Positions 24,051-36,182 are shown, counted from the stretch's first letter. The stretch is 64,000 nucleotides of DNA from Aquilaria yunnanensis (GCA_039654915.1 JBDJPA010000012.1:1364001-1428000); one strand, 5' to 3'. The notes: generated from the letters alone by a model not told the origin. Numbers and translations are program-made.

Positions 24051-26401
24051 GTTCGTTGTGATTTCTCTCTACCGTATTTTGAAATATTGGTGAATAAGAT
24101 TTTGGAAGAATTGGAAAGGGAAGATCAATACATTTGGAATAATATTGGGGAGTGATAATAGGGTTTCAATTCTGGAATGAAATCAAGGAGATTTTTTTTT
24201 TTTTTTTGCATCAATTTTGCACTTATTTGATTTGGTAGGAAACATCTCCTAACATCTTCTAATGTCGTGTATATAAACCAGGTGGACACCCTCAAATCTT
24301 CTTCTATACACTTAAAAATCAAGTAATAACATATATTAGATGTTATTAGTACTATTACTACTCTCTTCCTTTCATAATATTTTTCTCTTTATTTAAAAAT
24401 AATATTTCTCTTCTTCCCTTTTTTGTAAAAGTATGAATGTTGTACCACAAAAGTATATATATTAAGTATGTTTCTTTTTTAAAGTTACCATTCACTAAAT
24501 AGTATAATTATAACAAGAAAAATAAACATGTAATTCCTTGCCTTTACGCAATGAGAAAGGTAAATTGAATAAGAGTGATGCACCTACCATATATATAATA
24601 ACTACTTTAAAAAGTAGTTCTTCATGAGATGGGTAAAATTTATTGCCACAAATGCAATGTTTCGAATATTGGTTACCATGAAATTAAGGTAAAACATAAA
24701 TTTTTTTCATATCTATTACATTAGGTGTATGTATACACATGTAAGCTGGGTTAAAAATGTGGTTAGACAAAGCTTTTAATACCCACGTAAAATTGATCTC
24801 TACACAAAATTAGAATGTAGAAAACTAGAAGAAGAATCATTGCGAGCAAAAGAATAAAAAAAAAAACCTGAACCTCAAGAAAGTTTATGTAGATACAACC
24901 ATAATAAAAAAAAAAAAACGATAATGGGGAAATACTCATAAATGTCCTTAAAATGAAACATTGAAAATAACCACTGATTCAATCAAATTGTTTGTGTAAC
25001 ATTTTGTAAGGGTTTCATTTTCACATTTAACTATATGAATATATCCTTATGTAGCAAAAACAAGTTAGTTGTTCTATATTTATAATAATTTTAAAATTTA
25101 TTGGAAATGTTAAATTTTTGTGCAACGCACGTGCCTATTACTAGTATTTAGAAAAAGGCAAACATCGTGAAAACCCTCCAAATGTTTATTGTCTGGCTCA
25201 GCTAGAGGTCACTGATCTTTGTTTTAAGTCGTCGAAGCACATTAAAAAGTGGGCAAATCCAACATTTTTCTTAATCTTAGGTTACAAGAAAATTGCTAAT
25301 TACTCACTAGATTAGTATTCCAAGTTTGTCGGAAGGAGGCTCATCAGGCGGCTCAGATTCTCCGACTTCTTGAAGAGGTTAACTGAGGGCTCCAAAATGG
25401 TGGGGCGAGCTCTGCAAAGTGCTGTAATGCTTGGGCAAGAGATAGAGAAGGCGCCTGTGTTTGTCAGTAATAAATGCTAGACCTTAGGGGTCCCCTTAAT
25501 AAGGAGAGAGGACATTTCATAGGCTTCAGCTTGTATGGAATTCCTCATATCAAAGTAAGGTGGCACATGTAGAGACCCTTATACTCTCTCGATCAGGGAT
25601 GTAAACGAGCCAGGTTTATAGAGAGTAGAATTGTTTCTGAACCCTCCCTGCAGTACAAGAGCACTATCTAAATCCTTACAAGCCATTACAGGAAGGGTTT
25701 CCTCATGTAAACCCAACTTGCCTTCCATGTCAAGATGGATAGGATTGAATATGAGAATATCACACCAATAATACTCACGCAAATTATTCACATAACAGAA
25801 AATAAACTCAAAACATTAAACTACTGTAGTTTAGTACAACCAACATAAAAATCAAAATAAATATTATGAACAAATATGACATTCAAACACATATAGGAAG
25901 TTTTTTTAAATAAAATTGAAAATGTCAAATATAAAAAACAAAGTTTGAGCTAGGTGTCAAACAACATTGCTGCAATTTTGGAACACAACAAAGCAAAAAA
26001 AAGGAAATTGATGGTCTACACTTAAATTATATTGTATATCATATATAACTAATGAATTTTAGGAATTTAGAATTGAATTGTATTGGATAGGATGTGTATG
26101 TATTATTTTAAATACTCAAGCATTGTACATTGCATGTGGGGAGGGTATAGGTCGGGTTCAATGAGGGTAGATTCTTAAACCCATATCCTCCCCATATCTA
26201 ATTCGGGTATTAATTAGTTAAAACTCGTACCTTCCCAAGACTATGTGGGTAGAGACAAGTTTGGATTTGGGTGGCAAGGTTTGGGAAGGGTAGAGGCAAA
26301 TAGAATATTTTTTGACATCCTAATTACAGATCCCTCTATGAGACTTATAAAGGGTCAGGTTGGCATAGTTATGATGAAAAGAAAATACTGGATTTATAGG
26401 A
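24051..26401. other. intergenic stretch with eroded elements
   Basis: No gene supported. A coding-like minisegment at about 25320-25480 (RRLIRRLRFSDFLKRLTEGS) cannot be assigned. At 25593-26320 the ends cagggatgtaaacgagc and gacatccta suggest an old hAT MITE, but no matching 8-bp flanks were found. Confidence 0.4.
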
Positions 26402-26730
26402 GTTTTAACTTAAGTCAATTGACTATAAAATAAGTTATTTTTATTCTTACATTTTTTTTACTCGAAACTAATTTTAATTAAAATTCAATATTATGTAGCT
26501 GCAATAATTCATTGAAAATAAATTTTTTATAACCTTACTAAATTTTTATGAATTTTTTATATTAAAGTCTTAACAAAAGAAAATTTCATAAAAATTTAAC
26601 AATATCATGAAAATTTAATTTTAAATGGATTATTGAATCTACATAACATTAGATTTCAAATAAAATTGATTTCAAGCAAAAAAGATGTAAAAGTAAAAAT
26701 AAGTCAATTGACATAAGTTAAAACGAATTG
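26402..26730. mobile_element. foldback MITE, copy 2
   Basis: gttttaacttaagtcaattgac at the left pairs with gtcaattgacataagttaaaac at the right. The interior matches the copy at 12981-13308 block by block (aattttaattaaaattcaatattat, ttatgaattttt, tttcataaaaattta). The left terminus appears about 10 bp shorter than the right one. Non-coding. Confidence 0.7.
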
Positions 26731-27001
26731 ACTCATCCAATCAATTAAGTTCCTATTTCTCTCCCCAAGTTTCTCGAGAGTTTTCTACCCTATCACTTGA
26801 TCCATTATAACTAATGTTCTTTTCCAAGTTCCACAGTCAACCACTTTAAAGTTCACTAGCAAAACTCTCATGCCAAAGAAGTTCTCATCAGCTACTAATG
26901 TGTTTATAGGATACAGCTTACAAGCTCAAACAAATATAGCACTCTTAACTAGATATGTAAGTGTTGGTATAGGAACATTTAAAAATTTCTTATTAAAAAA
27001 G

Positions 27002-27448
27002 GGATTAATAACAATTTAACCCCTGAGATTTAGGTAAAATCACACTTTATCCTTTATGTTTCAAAAATATACACTTTACCTCTTACCTTTTTTATACAGT
27101 CTAATAATAACTTTTGAAATCTTAATTTAAACCATACGGTCGTTATCTTCAAGCAATTTCAATATGTATAGTATTTTTATAATTAATTGACATTTAAAAA
27201 ATATTGTTTCAAAAACTGAAAGAAATATAGAAAGAAAAAATTGATAATTTAAAATGTCCATTAACTGTAAAAAAAAATATCATACAGATTGAAATTACTA
27301 GAATATAACTACCGTAATGTCTAAATTAAAATTTTAGAAGTTATTGTCAGATTATATTAAAAAGCAGGGACAAAATGTATATTTCTAAAATAAGAAAAGA
27401 CAAAGTGTAATTTCACTTAAATCTCATAAGGTAAATTGTAAAGATCCC
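27002..27448. mobile_element. Mutator-type MITE, copy 2
   Basis: Same family as the 22944 MITE by shared internal blocks (taataacttttgaaatcttaatttaaacc, aaaatgtccattaactgtaaaaaa). The ends are GGATTAATAACAATTTA and, in reverse complement, GGGATCTTTACAATTTACC. The flanks ttaaaaaag (26993-27001) and ttaagaaag (27449-27457) match at 8 of 9, a Mutator-type duplication with one change. Confidence 0.75.
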
Positions 27449-27739
27449 TTAAGAAAGAAAGATATATTCAGCCAAGTAACAAGTAAGAATAATTAACAAA
27501 TTTAAAATATATATTGAAACAAACAACAAACAAGCACAACTAAATTAAAGAAGCAAACTAATTTTGAGGGCTGTCTTAGTCATATTTATTGGGTGACTTA
27601 TGCGTGTTAATTACTTGTTTTCAGTAAAATGCAACACACTTTTTTTTCTCTTCAACTAGTAACAATGCTAGCCGTCTGTCACATACCATGTTTTTCTCGG
27701 GGGATTGGGGGTTCAATCATGGGGCAACCATAAGGAACT

Positions 27740-27840
27740 TATATATACATACATACATATACATATATGCATACATACATACACACACACATACATATAT
27801 ACATACTTATACATATGCATATATACATGCATACATACAA
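27740..27840. repeat. ATAC / AC microsatellite
   Basis: Alternating atacatac, acacac and atatgcat units over about 100 bases. All open frames here (Tyr/Ile/His-rich) are artefacts of the repeat. Confidence 0.9.
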
Positions 27841-28363
27841 TATGGTCCAAGTCCAGGCAAAGAAAAAGAAACAGCACTGTAATCATTATAGGGCTACACG
27901 AACGTGTTGAGGCCACCTGCATTGGCAATGATATAACTGACGTTTCATATGAAATTATTAATTAATTAACGACTATTTTTCACGTTATTCTTTGCTTTAT
28001 AGAGTTTTCTCCCATTAATTGTTGAAAGGGAACTCCAAAAATTATCCCCATCTGGACCTTTCATTGTTAGTGAATGCACATATGCCAGGCTAATTTCACT
28101 CACAATCAAGCCATAAGTTTTCTATTTATGTATGATATATGTATGAAAGGTTCTAGCTAGTAATGTTGCAAACAGTAACTGAAGTAGAATTACGTGCATT
28201 ACCCACTTTAATATGAATTATCCAATTATTATCCGACACATAATTTTGTCGAGGTTCACTTTTGCATTTTTTTTTTTTTTGTGGATATCCAATTACATTA
28301 GGAAAAAAAATTAAACAAAAAAAAAATGAGTGTAGAATCCTTTTGATTGGTTAATGAACTAGG

Positions 28364-28794
28364 GGGAAATTACAAAAACTCCCCTATATTTTGGTTTAAC
28401 ATATACTTTACCCCTTGTTTCCCAAAGCTTACACTCTACCCATGCTCCTTTTACATTATTTGACAACAACTTTTGAAACTTTAGATTAAACTATTTAGTA
28501 AATATGTTTTAGTAATTTTGAGTTTCTGACTTTTTTTTTACGGTTAATTAACATTTTAAAAATAATTTTTTACATTTACAGATAGAAAAACTGATAATCT
28601 AAAATGTTTATTAACTGTTAAAAAAATATTAAAGAGATTGAAAATACTTGATGATATGTAGTTTAAATTGGGGTTAAGAAGTTACTGTCAGATAGTATAA
28701 TAAAAATTAGGGAGTAAAGTATAGCCTATAGGTTTTTAAAAAATAAGAAAAACAAAATGTAGGTTAAGTCGGTTTTTGTATTTTTTTGTAATTT
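28364..28794. mobile_element. Mutator-type MITE, copy 3
   Basis: Starts GGGAAATTACAAAAACTCCCC, nearly the same as copy 1, and has the same internal order of blocks (gacaacaacttttgaaacttt, taaaatgtttattaactgtt). The right end near gtatttttttgtaatttc is poorly defined because a diverged copy follows directly. No matching flanks found. Confidence 0.65.
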
Positions 28795-29180
28795 CAGCTA
28801 TTTTAGACCATATTTTTGTTTGAAACTATATACTTTTCTATACTTTTTTTTTTTAACATTCTCTAGGAAAAAGAAACTTGTAAAATCATAATTTAAATTG
28901 TAGAACAACTATCTCCCAACAATTTCAGTATGTTTAATTTTTTTTTACATTTAAAAAATATTGTTTTTCCTTTACAGAGTAGGAAAAGTGATAATTTTAA
29001 ATATATATTAACTGTAAAAAAAAAAATTACCAAATAGACTAGAGTCACTAGGACATAGAGATCATTCAGTTTAAATTATGAATTCAAAATTTTCCCAGGA
29101 CAATGCGAAAAAAAAAACAGTGGAAAAATATATTTTCAAACCTTATGAATAACTGTAATATCAGTTCAAGAGTAACTGTA
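28795..29180. mobile_element. Mutator-type MITE, diverged copy 4
   Basis: Shares the family's middle blocks (atcataatttaaattgtag, tttaaaaaatattgttttt, tatattaactgtaaaaaa) but its ends have eroded. It lies back to back with copy 3, either an insertion beside it or a rearranged pair. Confidence 0.5.
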
Positions 29181-29316
29181 AATAGCCTTTGAAAATAGTT
29201 TTCAGAAGTGTTTAGTAGTAAGTACCTAAAACGCAATTTAACTAAACAGTGAAACTCATTATGAATTTGAAACAAAACTAAAAGACGGATATGTCATTAA
29301 TTGGAATTCTTCTGTA

Positions 29317-30013
29317 CAGAACCTGAATCCAAGTATAGCATTGATAATTTTGTATCAACACCGACCAGTCAACCAAAGCAAATCTACTAACAAGTGTCCA
29401 AAGGCGGTCGGCCAGCCACCTTTCCTCCTCAAAACTTGGCATATGCCAATTGGATTACTTGCTTCCTCAACAATCAGCACAAAAAGAAAATGCATCAGAA
29501 AAAACTTTACCTAAATCAGCAATGTCGTTAGATGGGCAATCTCGGGATTCAAAATATGAAGCAATTAAAGGGGCCTCCTTAATGCATAAATTGATCCAAG
29601 CGTACGGACTAAATACCTCCCCATCTTCCATTTCCTCACAATGCATTACCAAAACCTTTCCTTTTCATCGGTCATTATATATACAGGGCTACGTTTGAGA
29701 GGCCTCCAGCGTCAAGCATTTGAGCTCTCGAAGAAGGCCTAAGTTTTCTTCTGGGGCTGGAAAGATGGAGCAAAAGATGGTTAACAGCATCGGCAGTAGT
29801 TCCAACAGCAATAACACAGAGCGTTATGGAATTGAGGGCGGTGCTCTAATTCACAACCAGGTAATGAAGATAAAGAAAGAGTTTGAGAAGATAAAGCATC
29901 CATCCCTGCAGCAGCCAGGGATGAGACGGGTGCTAATTGAGATCACCGGACGGCAACGCTCACGTTCCCCTTTGGGATTAGATGGGAGACCTCTATCAGT
30001 TGGAAATTCATAG
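29317..30013 (+). pseudogene. fragment(s) of an unidentified plant gene, C-terminal part intact
   Basis: Coding-like sequence runs through shifting frames: EPESKYSIDNFVSTPTSQPK (about 29321), then SAMSLDGQSRDSKYEAIKGA (from about 29515), then an open frame from 29720 to the stop at 30011-30013. That last frame contains MEQKMVNSIGSSSNSNNTER, a basic helical IKKEFEKIKHPSLQQPGMRR segment, and an RSRSPLGLDGRPLSVGN tail. The tail looks like a conserved C-terminus of a plant-specific protein, but I cannot name it. Internal frame changes and stops suggest a decayed gene, unless introns that I did not resolve explain them. A downstream stretch to about 30220 may be its 3' UTR. Confidence 0.4.
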
Positions 30014-30936
30014 AGTGTTTTCTGAGATGATGGGATCAGCAAATCCTTCCCCCTAAGTCTCTGTTCTGTGTTTCGCTTCCCTTTTTCCTCTTCCTTGTTA
30101 TTGTTTCTAGTTTTGCACCAACCGTTCTGGAAACAGTTGTACATACCTTTGTGATACCTACCCACATATGGTGAAAATCTTCTCTCCCCTCCTCTTTCTC
30201 TTGTTCCCTTCCTCTCCATGGTCTATCAATCCATTGAAAACTTTAAAGCTACTTCATATAACCAATTAGCTTAGCAAATATTCACCATAATTTTCAGATC
30301 ATTGCAGCCTAACTCTTTTTCTCTTCGTGAGATCTATTTCTGTTGATCTAACGGAGGTGGTACATCAAAATATAGCTTAAACTCTTATATATCTGTTAAC
30401 TTTTTGTTCATATAATAGTTAAATATATATATATACACTGTGTCCAAGTGGGGTGTGCATGCGCGCGTCCTCGTCCAATTTGGAAAACTATTCCAGGTGA
30501 TAAACCAAGAAAGATGTATTTCTTGTGAGGGGGAAAGGTAAAACTTAATCACGGCAAGGAGGAAGAAAGAAATGAAGGTACTATCGATCAGTCTATTTCT
30601 AGAACCTGAGTTACAAAAAACTCAGAGGAAGTAAGTATTTGTCTCTATTAGTATCAGACTCTTGAACATGTAAATTGCAAATGAGACTCCCTACCAATAT
30701 TTGACTATAAGCAGCTGCAGTTTCCTTTCAAGAAAGCTTTTCACCCTAAACGTGAGATCTCCTATTACATCTTATATGGGTTAACTAAACCAAAACAAGC
30801 TTATAGTATCTATAAGATCTTCATCTGTTTGAGGCCGATATGACCATAATAATTAGGTAGTAATCATAGATTAGATGGCCCTAATTTGATAGCACTAGGT
30901 TGTTTAGACTGATCTTTTGTTTCTGCCAGTACCTGC
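30014..30936. other. intergenic stretch, no gene seen
   Basis: Contains only a (TA)n run at about 30426-30438 and short frames without domains. Confidence 0.4.
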
Positions 30937-31568
30937 TCAAGATTGTGTGAGAGGGAGTGGGCAAGACAGGTTCATTTCTTCTGTTATCAAATTGCAAACC
31001 GTACCCATTGAAACACGTAAGGGTCGATATCCAGTTTCTTTGTTCTCCAACAATTTGGCCATTTTGATTAACTCTGTGGCAGATGTATCTGCATTTTGGT
31101 GACCCAATAGTTGGTCATTTGGTTCCACATTTTCAAGTGTGCGTTTCCACATTTTCAAGTGTGCGTTTAACATCTTCTAAAGTTCGAGAAGTTGAGCACA
31201 TCATTTTTTTACCAATAAGTTTGAGGCAACAGCGTGATCAGAGGCTAAGGATCAAAAGAATGGAATGTGAATCCCTCAACAGAACAAGAAGAAATGAAAG
31301 TTCACAACTTTCTCTTAATAAATTTATCATGTATGAGAGGCCAATCAAGATATTGATATCCATGAATGACAATTTAGTCTGAAAAAGATCACCATGCAAA
31401 TCTTCTGGTACGTCTGATCATATACCTGGGGAAGAGGAGAGGCATGCTGCAGAAGCTGTGCATTTTCTTCACCAATGAACACAGGAGTGCTGACGTTTCG
31501 GGAACACTGCTGACATATTGCTCTTTCTCGCATAAGCTTTGGGTCCAATGTCTTACTCCCAAGCACCT
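30937..31568 (-). pseudogene. two exon-like segments of an unidentified minus-strand gene
   Basis: On the minus strand an exon-like segment at 31568-31426 is bordered by ttttgccag|AGGTG and CCCCAG|GTATAT, both canonical splice sites, and encodes VLGSKTLDPKLMRERAICQQ followed by CSRNVSTPVFIGEENAQLLQ. A further open stretch ends at 30937 and contains TSATELIKMAKLLENKETGY and SMGTVCNLITEEMNLSCPL. In this second segment a 22-bp direct duplication (cacacttgaaaatgtgga, around 31119-31165) shifts the frame, so the gene looks damaged there unless the acceptor lies inside the duplication. Family unknown. Confidence 0.35.
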
Positions 31569-33108
31569 CTGGCAAAAGATAAACCAATTACTAGTTTTTA
31601 AACAACAAAAACTATGTTTAGGAAACTTTATGTTCGTGTCCCTTCTTCATTTGTTTGGCAAGAAAATAATAAAGAAACTTGAAGTTAGAACATGCAGGAT
31701 TTCTGAATCTAAAAGCAGATTTTCATCATTTCTGTTGAAAGGAAATGATTCTTGGTCAAATCATTTAATTTAAACAGTGATGCAAAATCTACAGAAAGTC
31801 ACCTTAAATGATAGCACAGATTCTGTGGACTGATAGCTTCCAATGGGCAAAGGTCATAGTTTAGATACAGAAATCGGGAAAAGAAGCAAGGAAACGCCTA
31901 AACTTACGAGGTTAGAAAAAGTACAAAAAAATTCAGGAATTTAGAACTTATGGAGGAAAGCCCTCAATCTTGCATGATGGAGACAGAAGCTTCAAGTGGC
32001 TGACCCAAAATAGTTGGAGCAATGTCTTAGTTGATTAAATGATTAGCGAACTGATATGAAACCTAGAATGGAACAATTTATCTTCAAAGGAACCCAAGTT
32101 AATGGTCTAATCTTCACTTAAAAAGGTCTTGAACTCATAATAACAAAAAAATATCAGTTTGATGGAAATAAACAAAGTGAAAATTGCTCGGCGAACTATA
32201 TTGGCTGTATCAGTTGTCCTACTTCTGATGAAAAAATAGTCCACAGAAAGCAAGACCTTATAGATGGATATGACTAGTTCTGACCTAAGACTAGGAGCTG
32301 ATGGCTGCTAATAGATGAAAGTCTGCTACAATAAGTTATGCCCAAAGTGTTCACAAATCAAATAGGGGACAATTTAATTGGGATGCTAATTGAACATATT
32401 AAGCATGTTTTCACATAATTCATTGCAGAATTCAATTTTTCTTTGTGACCACAATCCTATGGAAGAAAGATACAGTTGGCTACTTCATTCCGCTTTCTCT
32501 GGAAAATCCCCCCCAGCAGTAGATATAACCCCCAGTTCTATCTAGTAAGACCTAGCAGGAGTCCTATCTACATATAGCTGCAATCATATCACTGTTATTC
32601 TGGTAGTCAGTTCTCAAAAGCTCCAAATTCAGGTTTCAGGTGCCAAATGGGAGCTTCAAGTTTCAATTAAAAACTCTCCCAGCTAAATAAGTACTCCTAT
32701 TGCAACAAACAAGACAGCAAATCCAGGCCACTTCTGGATTGTCTTTGAAAAAAAGTTCAAAGAGCTCAAGGCATATATGCACTTCTTAAGTTAACAAAAT
32801 CCAGAGAAACATCATAAAAAGCAACTTGCCCTGAACTCGAGACCATCCAACCCAGTACAAACATGCCAATTAATAAAAATGAATCCAAAACAAAGAACGA
32901 TTCGACTAACATTATAAAATTCGAGGACCAGAATGAAAACCAATGAGGATGCCAGGATTCGGCGAGACAAATTAAGCAAAACGGACTCAGGTCTCATCTC
33001 CGGCCGCCATGTCTGTCTGAATAGAACCTTATGGGAAGATGGCCCAGAAGGATAAGAAGAGTGCCGGCGGGAAGCTAAACATGAAAAAAAAAAAAAAAAA
33101 AGGAAAGG
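31569..33108. other. stretch without a confident gene
   Basis: It may be intron or flank of the minus-strand gene fragment. At 33039 on the plus strand an ATG opens MAQKDKKSAGGKLN before running into a poly-A tract and the adjacent transposon, possibly a gene start cut off by the insertion. Too short to identify. Confidence 0.35.
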
Positions 33109-33272
33109 AAAAATTAGCTACCCCCAAAGGGAGGTATCCCTTAATCTACATTTGTGTCCTAGGTTAAAATACCTGCACTTACTCTAGAAAAGTTAACGTC
33201 ATTATTCACCATTATCACGAAAAGTGAAAATACCTGACTTTCCCCTCTTAACCTTCAATTACAAACACTTTA

Positions 33273-33503
33273 CCTTTCATCCCATAAATTTTGATACATT
33301 TGACTTTTTATTGTATTTTGACTCAATTTTATTTATATTATTATTTGTTAAAAAAAATCAAAAAAAATATATTTAGAAACTATATCTCTTGAATTATCAT
33401 TCATATACAAAGATTTTATATTTATATATTAAAATGTTAAAAATAAAAAATCATAGATTAATTGTCAAAAACAAATGGAATAAAACTTTTGGGACGGAAG
33501 GAG
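33273..33503. mobile_element. Stowaway-type MITE, copy 2
   Basis: Flanked by TA (33271-33272 and 33504-33505). The right end gggacggaaggag in reverse complement matches the left end with several changes, and the pairing continues into aaattttgatacatttg. The interior resembles the copy at 11778-12008. It inserted just inside the left TIR of the Mutator-like element. Confidence 0.7.
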
Positions 33504-33987
33504 TAGATCACAAGAACAATTACTCAAAACCCAAATTCTACAAACCATGAACCCTGGTTTTATCATTAGAACAAATCATATACCCATAAATCAAAAAATT
33601 GGCTATGTTTCTTCTCTGTTCAATCCTTCATCGCCATCTGCCCCTCTCTCCGATCTGTTCATCCTTCACCGCCTCTCTCTCCGCCCTTCTCTCTCGCCTG
33701 GATCTCTCTTCATCTACCTTGCTTTCACGCAAAATCCGACATACGAGTGAAGAGGAACCTTCCTCTGATGCCGCCTTGATCTCGCTGCCGTTCCATTGCT
33801 CGACCGAAGCACGAAAGGGTGAACACGCTTTCCCGAACAGTGACACTCGCCTCCATTCAAGCCTTCGATCCCAGCCGTCATTCGCCGATCCAATTCAGCT
33901 TCAAATCCTCCGAATCGTTCAAGGTCCCAAATGCGTTCGAATAGTTCAAATCGTTCAAGGCCCCAGATGAGTTCTGACTTGTCATCA

Positions 33988-34152
33988 AAGATCAGCATGT
34001 CGAGGCTTGGCTTCAATTTCTTCCACAGTCAACGGAGTCTTGCACTCAGCGAGAAGCCTCTTCCTTATCCTGTTCGGAACCCGGGAGTATGACGGCATTT
34101 CACTCATCGGAAACTCTAAGGCCACCGCTCTCCCCGTCTCCGGTGATTCCAT
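33988..34152 (-). pseudogene. TCP11: captured N-terminus of a TCP11-like gene
   Basis: An ATG at 34152-34150 encodes 55 residues starting MESPETGRAVALEFPMSEMP and ending ECKTPLTVEEIEAKPRHADL, then a stop. Plant T-complex protein 11 homologues start with the same arrangement: a hydrophobic ALEFPxS block, a RIPKRLRRRL-like basic segment, then TPxTVEEIEAKLRxADLRRQ. The match stops exactly after HADL, where unrelated sequence follows, as expected at a capture breakpoint or exon end. The frame is open upstream to 34635, which would be captured 5' UTR or promoter. Lacking the rest of the protein, it is a gene fragment, not a functional gene. Confidence 0.6.
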
Positions 34153-35159
34153 AATCGCAAATAAGACAAATCGGCCCAAGAAATGGTCGCGTATAATTAT
34201 GCTTCCAAAGCAGCAATTGCGATGATGTTGAGCTTTTGAATTAGAATTGCTTTGTTTCTTCACTGTTTCTACTTTCCTCTCGATTTCGAGAGCTTTCTGG
34301 GGAAGAAAAGAGTTTGGTGTGTATCGTGTATGGACTCTGAGACGATCGAAGTAAAGCCTAAAGCATGTTGGTAGATTACATCTTGCGATTGAATTGTGGA
34401 ATTTAATGCTCCCGATTATTCGGCCCTCTGCCACATCATCGAGGCCCCTCTGCCGAACCCAGACCACACGATCTCCCTCTCTCTCAGTCTCCACTCTTGT
34501 CAGAATGTCGGAATGCAAACAGATCTGAGGAAGAGTACTGAGAGGAAGATTGTTGGATGTACGAGTTGGTAGGGCAAAAATTTTAAGGAAGAAAATTAGG
34601 AGGACAAAAGTAGATATTTTTTCTTTTTTATTCATAACAGTGATTAACGGTTTTAAATTCTCAGGTGGTAAGTGTAGTTATTTGAAATAAGCATGACATA
34701 AATGTAGGTTAGGGTACCTCTGGAGGAGGGGATAAAGACCTAAGGTTTTGTAAAAAGCATATAATCATAAATAGCTCCTGAACTTTGGTGACTCAAACAT
34801 AACCCCTTAGACTTTGACTTGCCTCTCCAACTTTGCTAAGTGGCACACTTAAGTCCCTTGAATGACAAAAATGAGGCAAGTGATTTATTTATATTATATA
34901 ATTGATACAATTGGTTGTACGATGGCTAAAACAAAAATCAGGGACAACTCAAAGGACTTGATTTTGATTTTCTTTTCATAAACCACCGTCTATCTATACT
35001 AGATGACCCTTCGCTGTCTCCCAAGCCACCACCATTGACCGCCACATTGACAAATCATTTCAAATCCTTGTCGCCTCCCTTACTGTCTTTTTCGTTGGTA
35101 ACATCCTCTTTATAATCCTAGTCTACAACCTTCTCATCATCCCCGTTGCTAAAAATTAA

Positions 35160-35468
35160 CAAAACATGAGTAGGTGGCCCATTGAAATTAACACTCTGTA
35201 CTTTCTTCTTTGATGTGAGGGTGTTGCTCACAATAACGCCCCTCCTTCAGTCTGTCTTTAAGGCCATCGGCGGTGTTGCTATTCCTTTTTCTTGCTTACC
35301 TAGACCCTGCCCCTTCTTTAACCCCATCTTTGTCATCATCTGCCCGCTGGTACCTAGGCCCAAACTGCTAGTCTCCAACTTTCCAATGTTAAAACCCTCA
35401 CTGTTGCTAGGTAGAGAACAGGACCTCGGCTTTACCCCACCCAATTCCGCATGTCTCCAAGCCTCATT
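35160..35468 (-). pseudogene. SPF45: captured fragment of an SPF45/DRT111-like splicing factor
   Basis: On the minus strand the reading frame runs EAWRHAELGGVKPRSCSLPS, then NSEGFNIGKLETSSLGLGTS, then MMTKMGLKKGQGLGKQEKGI, then a TGA where the family has Arg (KTD*RRGVIV), then KKVQSVNFNGPPTHVL. This is the order found in plant SPF45/DRT111 proteins: the region before the G-patch, the G-patch itself (MGxxxGQGLGxxxxGI), KTDRRxGVIV, and the linker to the C-terminal RRM. SPF45 acts in the nucleus in 3' splice-site choice. The fragment is intronless over this stretch, lacks the rest of the protein and has one nonsense change. Confidence 0.75.
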
Positions 35469-36131
35469 GTGAGATCTATCACTAGGGTTCTTTATGAGCT
35501 CACTTCATGAGATCATGCACAATAGGCTGGTCGAGATTGGTTTCCAATTGGATAAAGCTAATCAGCCTTCTTTCCATTAGTATTGAAAATAGACCAAGCT
35601 TCAAATGTATTATCGATCAATCGATTCATTATTTCTGCTTTGTTTTGCTAGTAATTAATTATGTACATCTTTGATTAGCTTTATCCTTCATGAAATTCAT
35701 CATAATTAATAAGCTTTTGTTCGTAATTAATTACCTTCGTGTATAAAAGAATGGAAAGAAAGGTAGATATGTACAACCCGGCTCTGGTAGTTGCTAAAAT
35801 GGCCAAATCTACTCATGGATGTTGCATCGTGGCCTATGAAGTTATCAGAGGCTGCGTTGTAATAGAGGTCCTTTAAGTTTTCGATGAGTTTCATTTTGGT
35901 CATCATAAAACTAATTGCATCAAATCTACTATGGAAATAGATCATGGCTCACACGTAGGGATGAGCATGGGTTGGGTAAACCCGAAATTAAACCTGAACC
36001 ACCTCCTTTGGGTTGAGTTAGGATGGGTAAAAATGGACCATGGTTCACAGGTTGGTTCTACATATAGGAGAACCGATAGTTTCTGAGTTGGTTTTAGTTT
36101 TATATGGAACCAACCGAAGGTGGAACCGAAC

Positions 36132-36134
<3 letters not shown>

Positions 36135-36178
<44 letters not shown>
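36135..36178. repeat. (TA)n microsatellite
   Basis: About 20 uninterrupted AT units inside the outer hAT element. Confidence 0.95.

Positions 36179-36182
<4 letters not shown>

Larger units (their letters stand above)
33109..34755. mobile_element. Mutator-like element carrying a TCP11 gene fragment
   Basis: Long TIRs: the left (tctacatttgtgtcc, then ttcattattca-type AT blocks) pairs with the right in reverse complement (taccctaacctacatttatgtc, aaccgttaatcactgtta). The right TIR is close to that of the 20576 element, so they share a family. Inside are a Stowaway MITE and a less AT-rich 1-kb segment with a TCP11-like N-terminus on the minus strand. A second segment (33610-33970) is coding-like on both strands but unidentified. 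The right terminus is interrupted by the next element at 34756, so the last few bases probably lie at about 37744-37756. Confidence 0.65.

Noticed and set aside
25593..26323. Possible hAT MITE (cagggatgtaaacgagc ... gacatccta)
   Set aside because: No target duplication and weak end pairing; left as unresolved.
27688..27965. Tyr/Ile/His-rich overlapping ORFs
   Set aside because: Translations of the ATAC/AC microsatellite.
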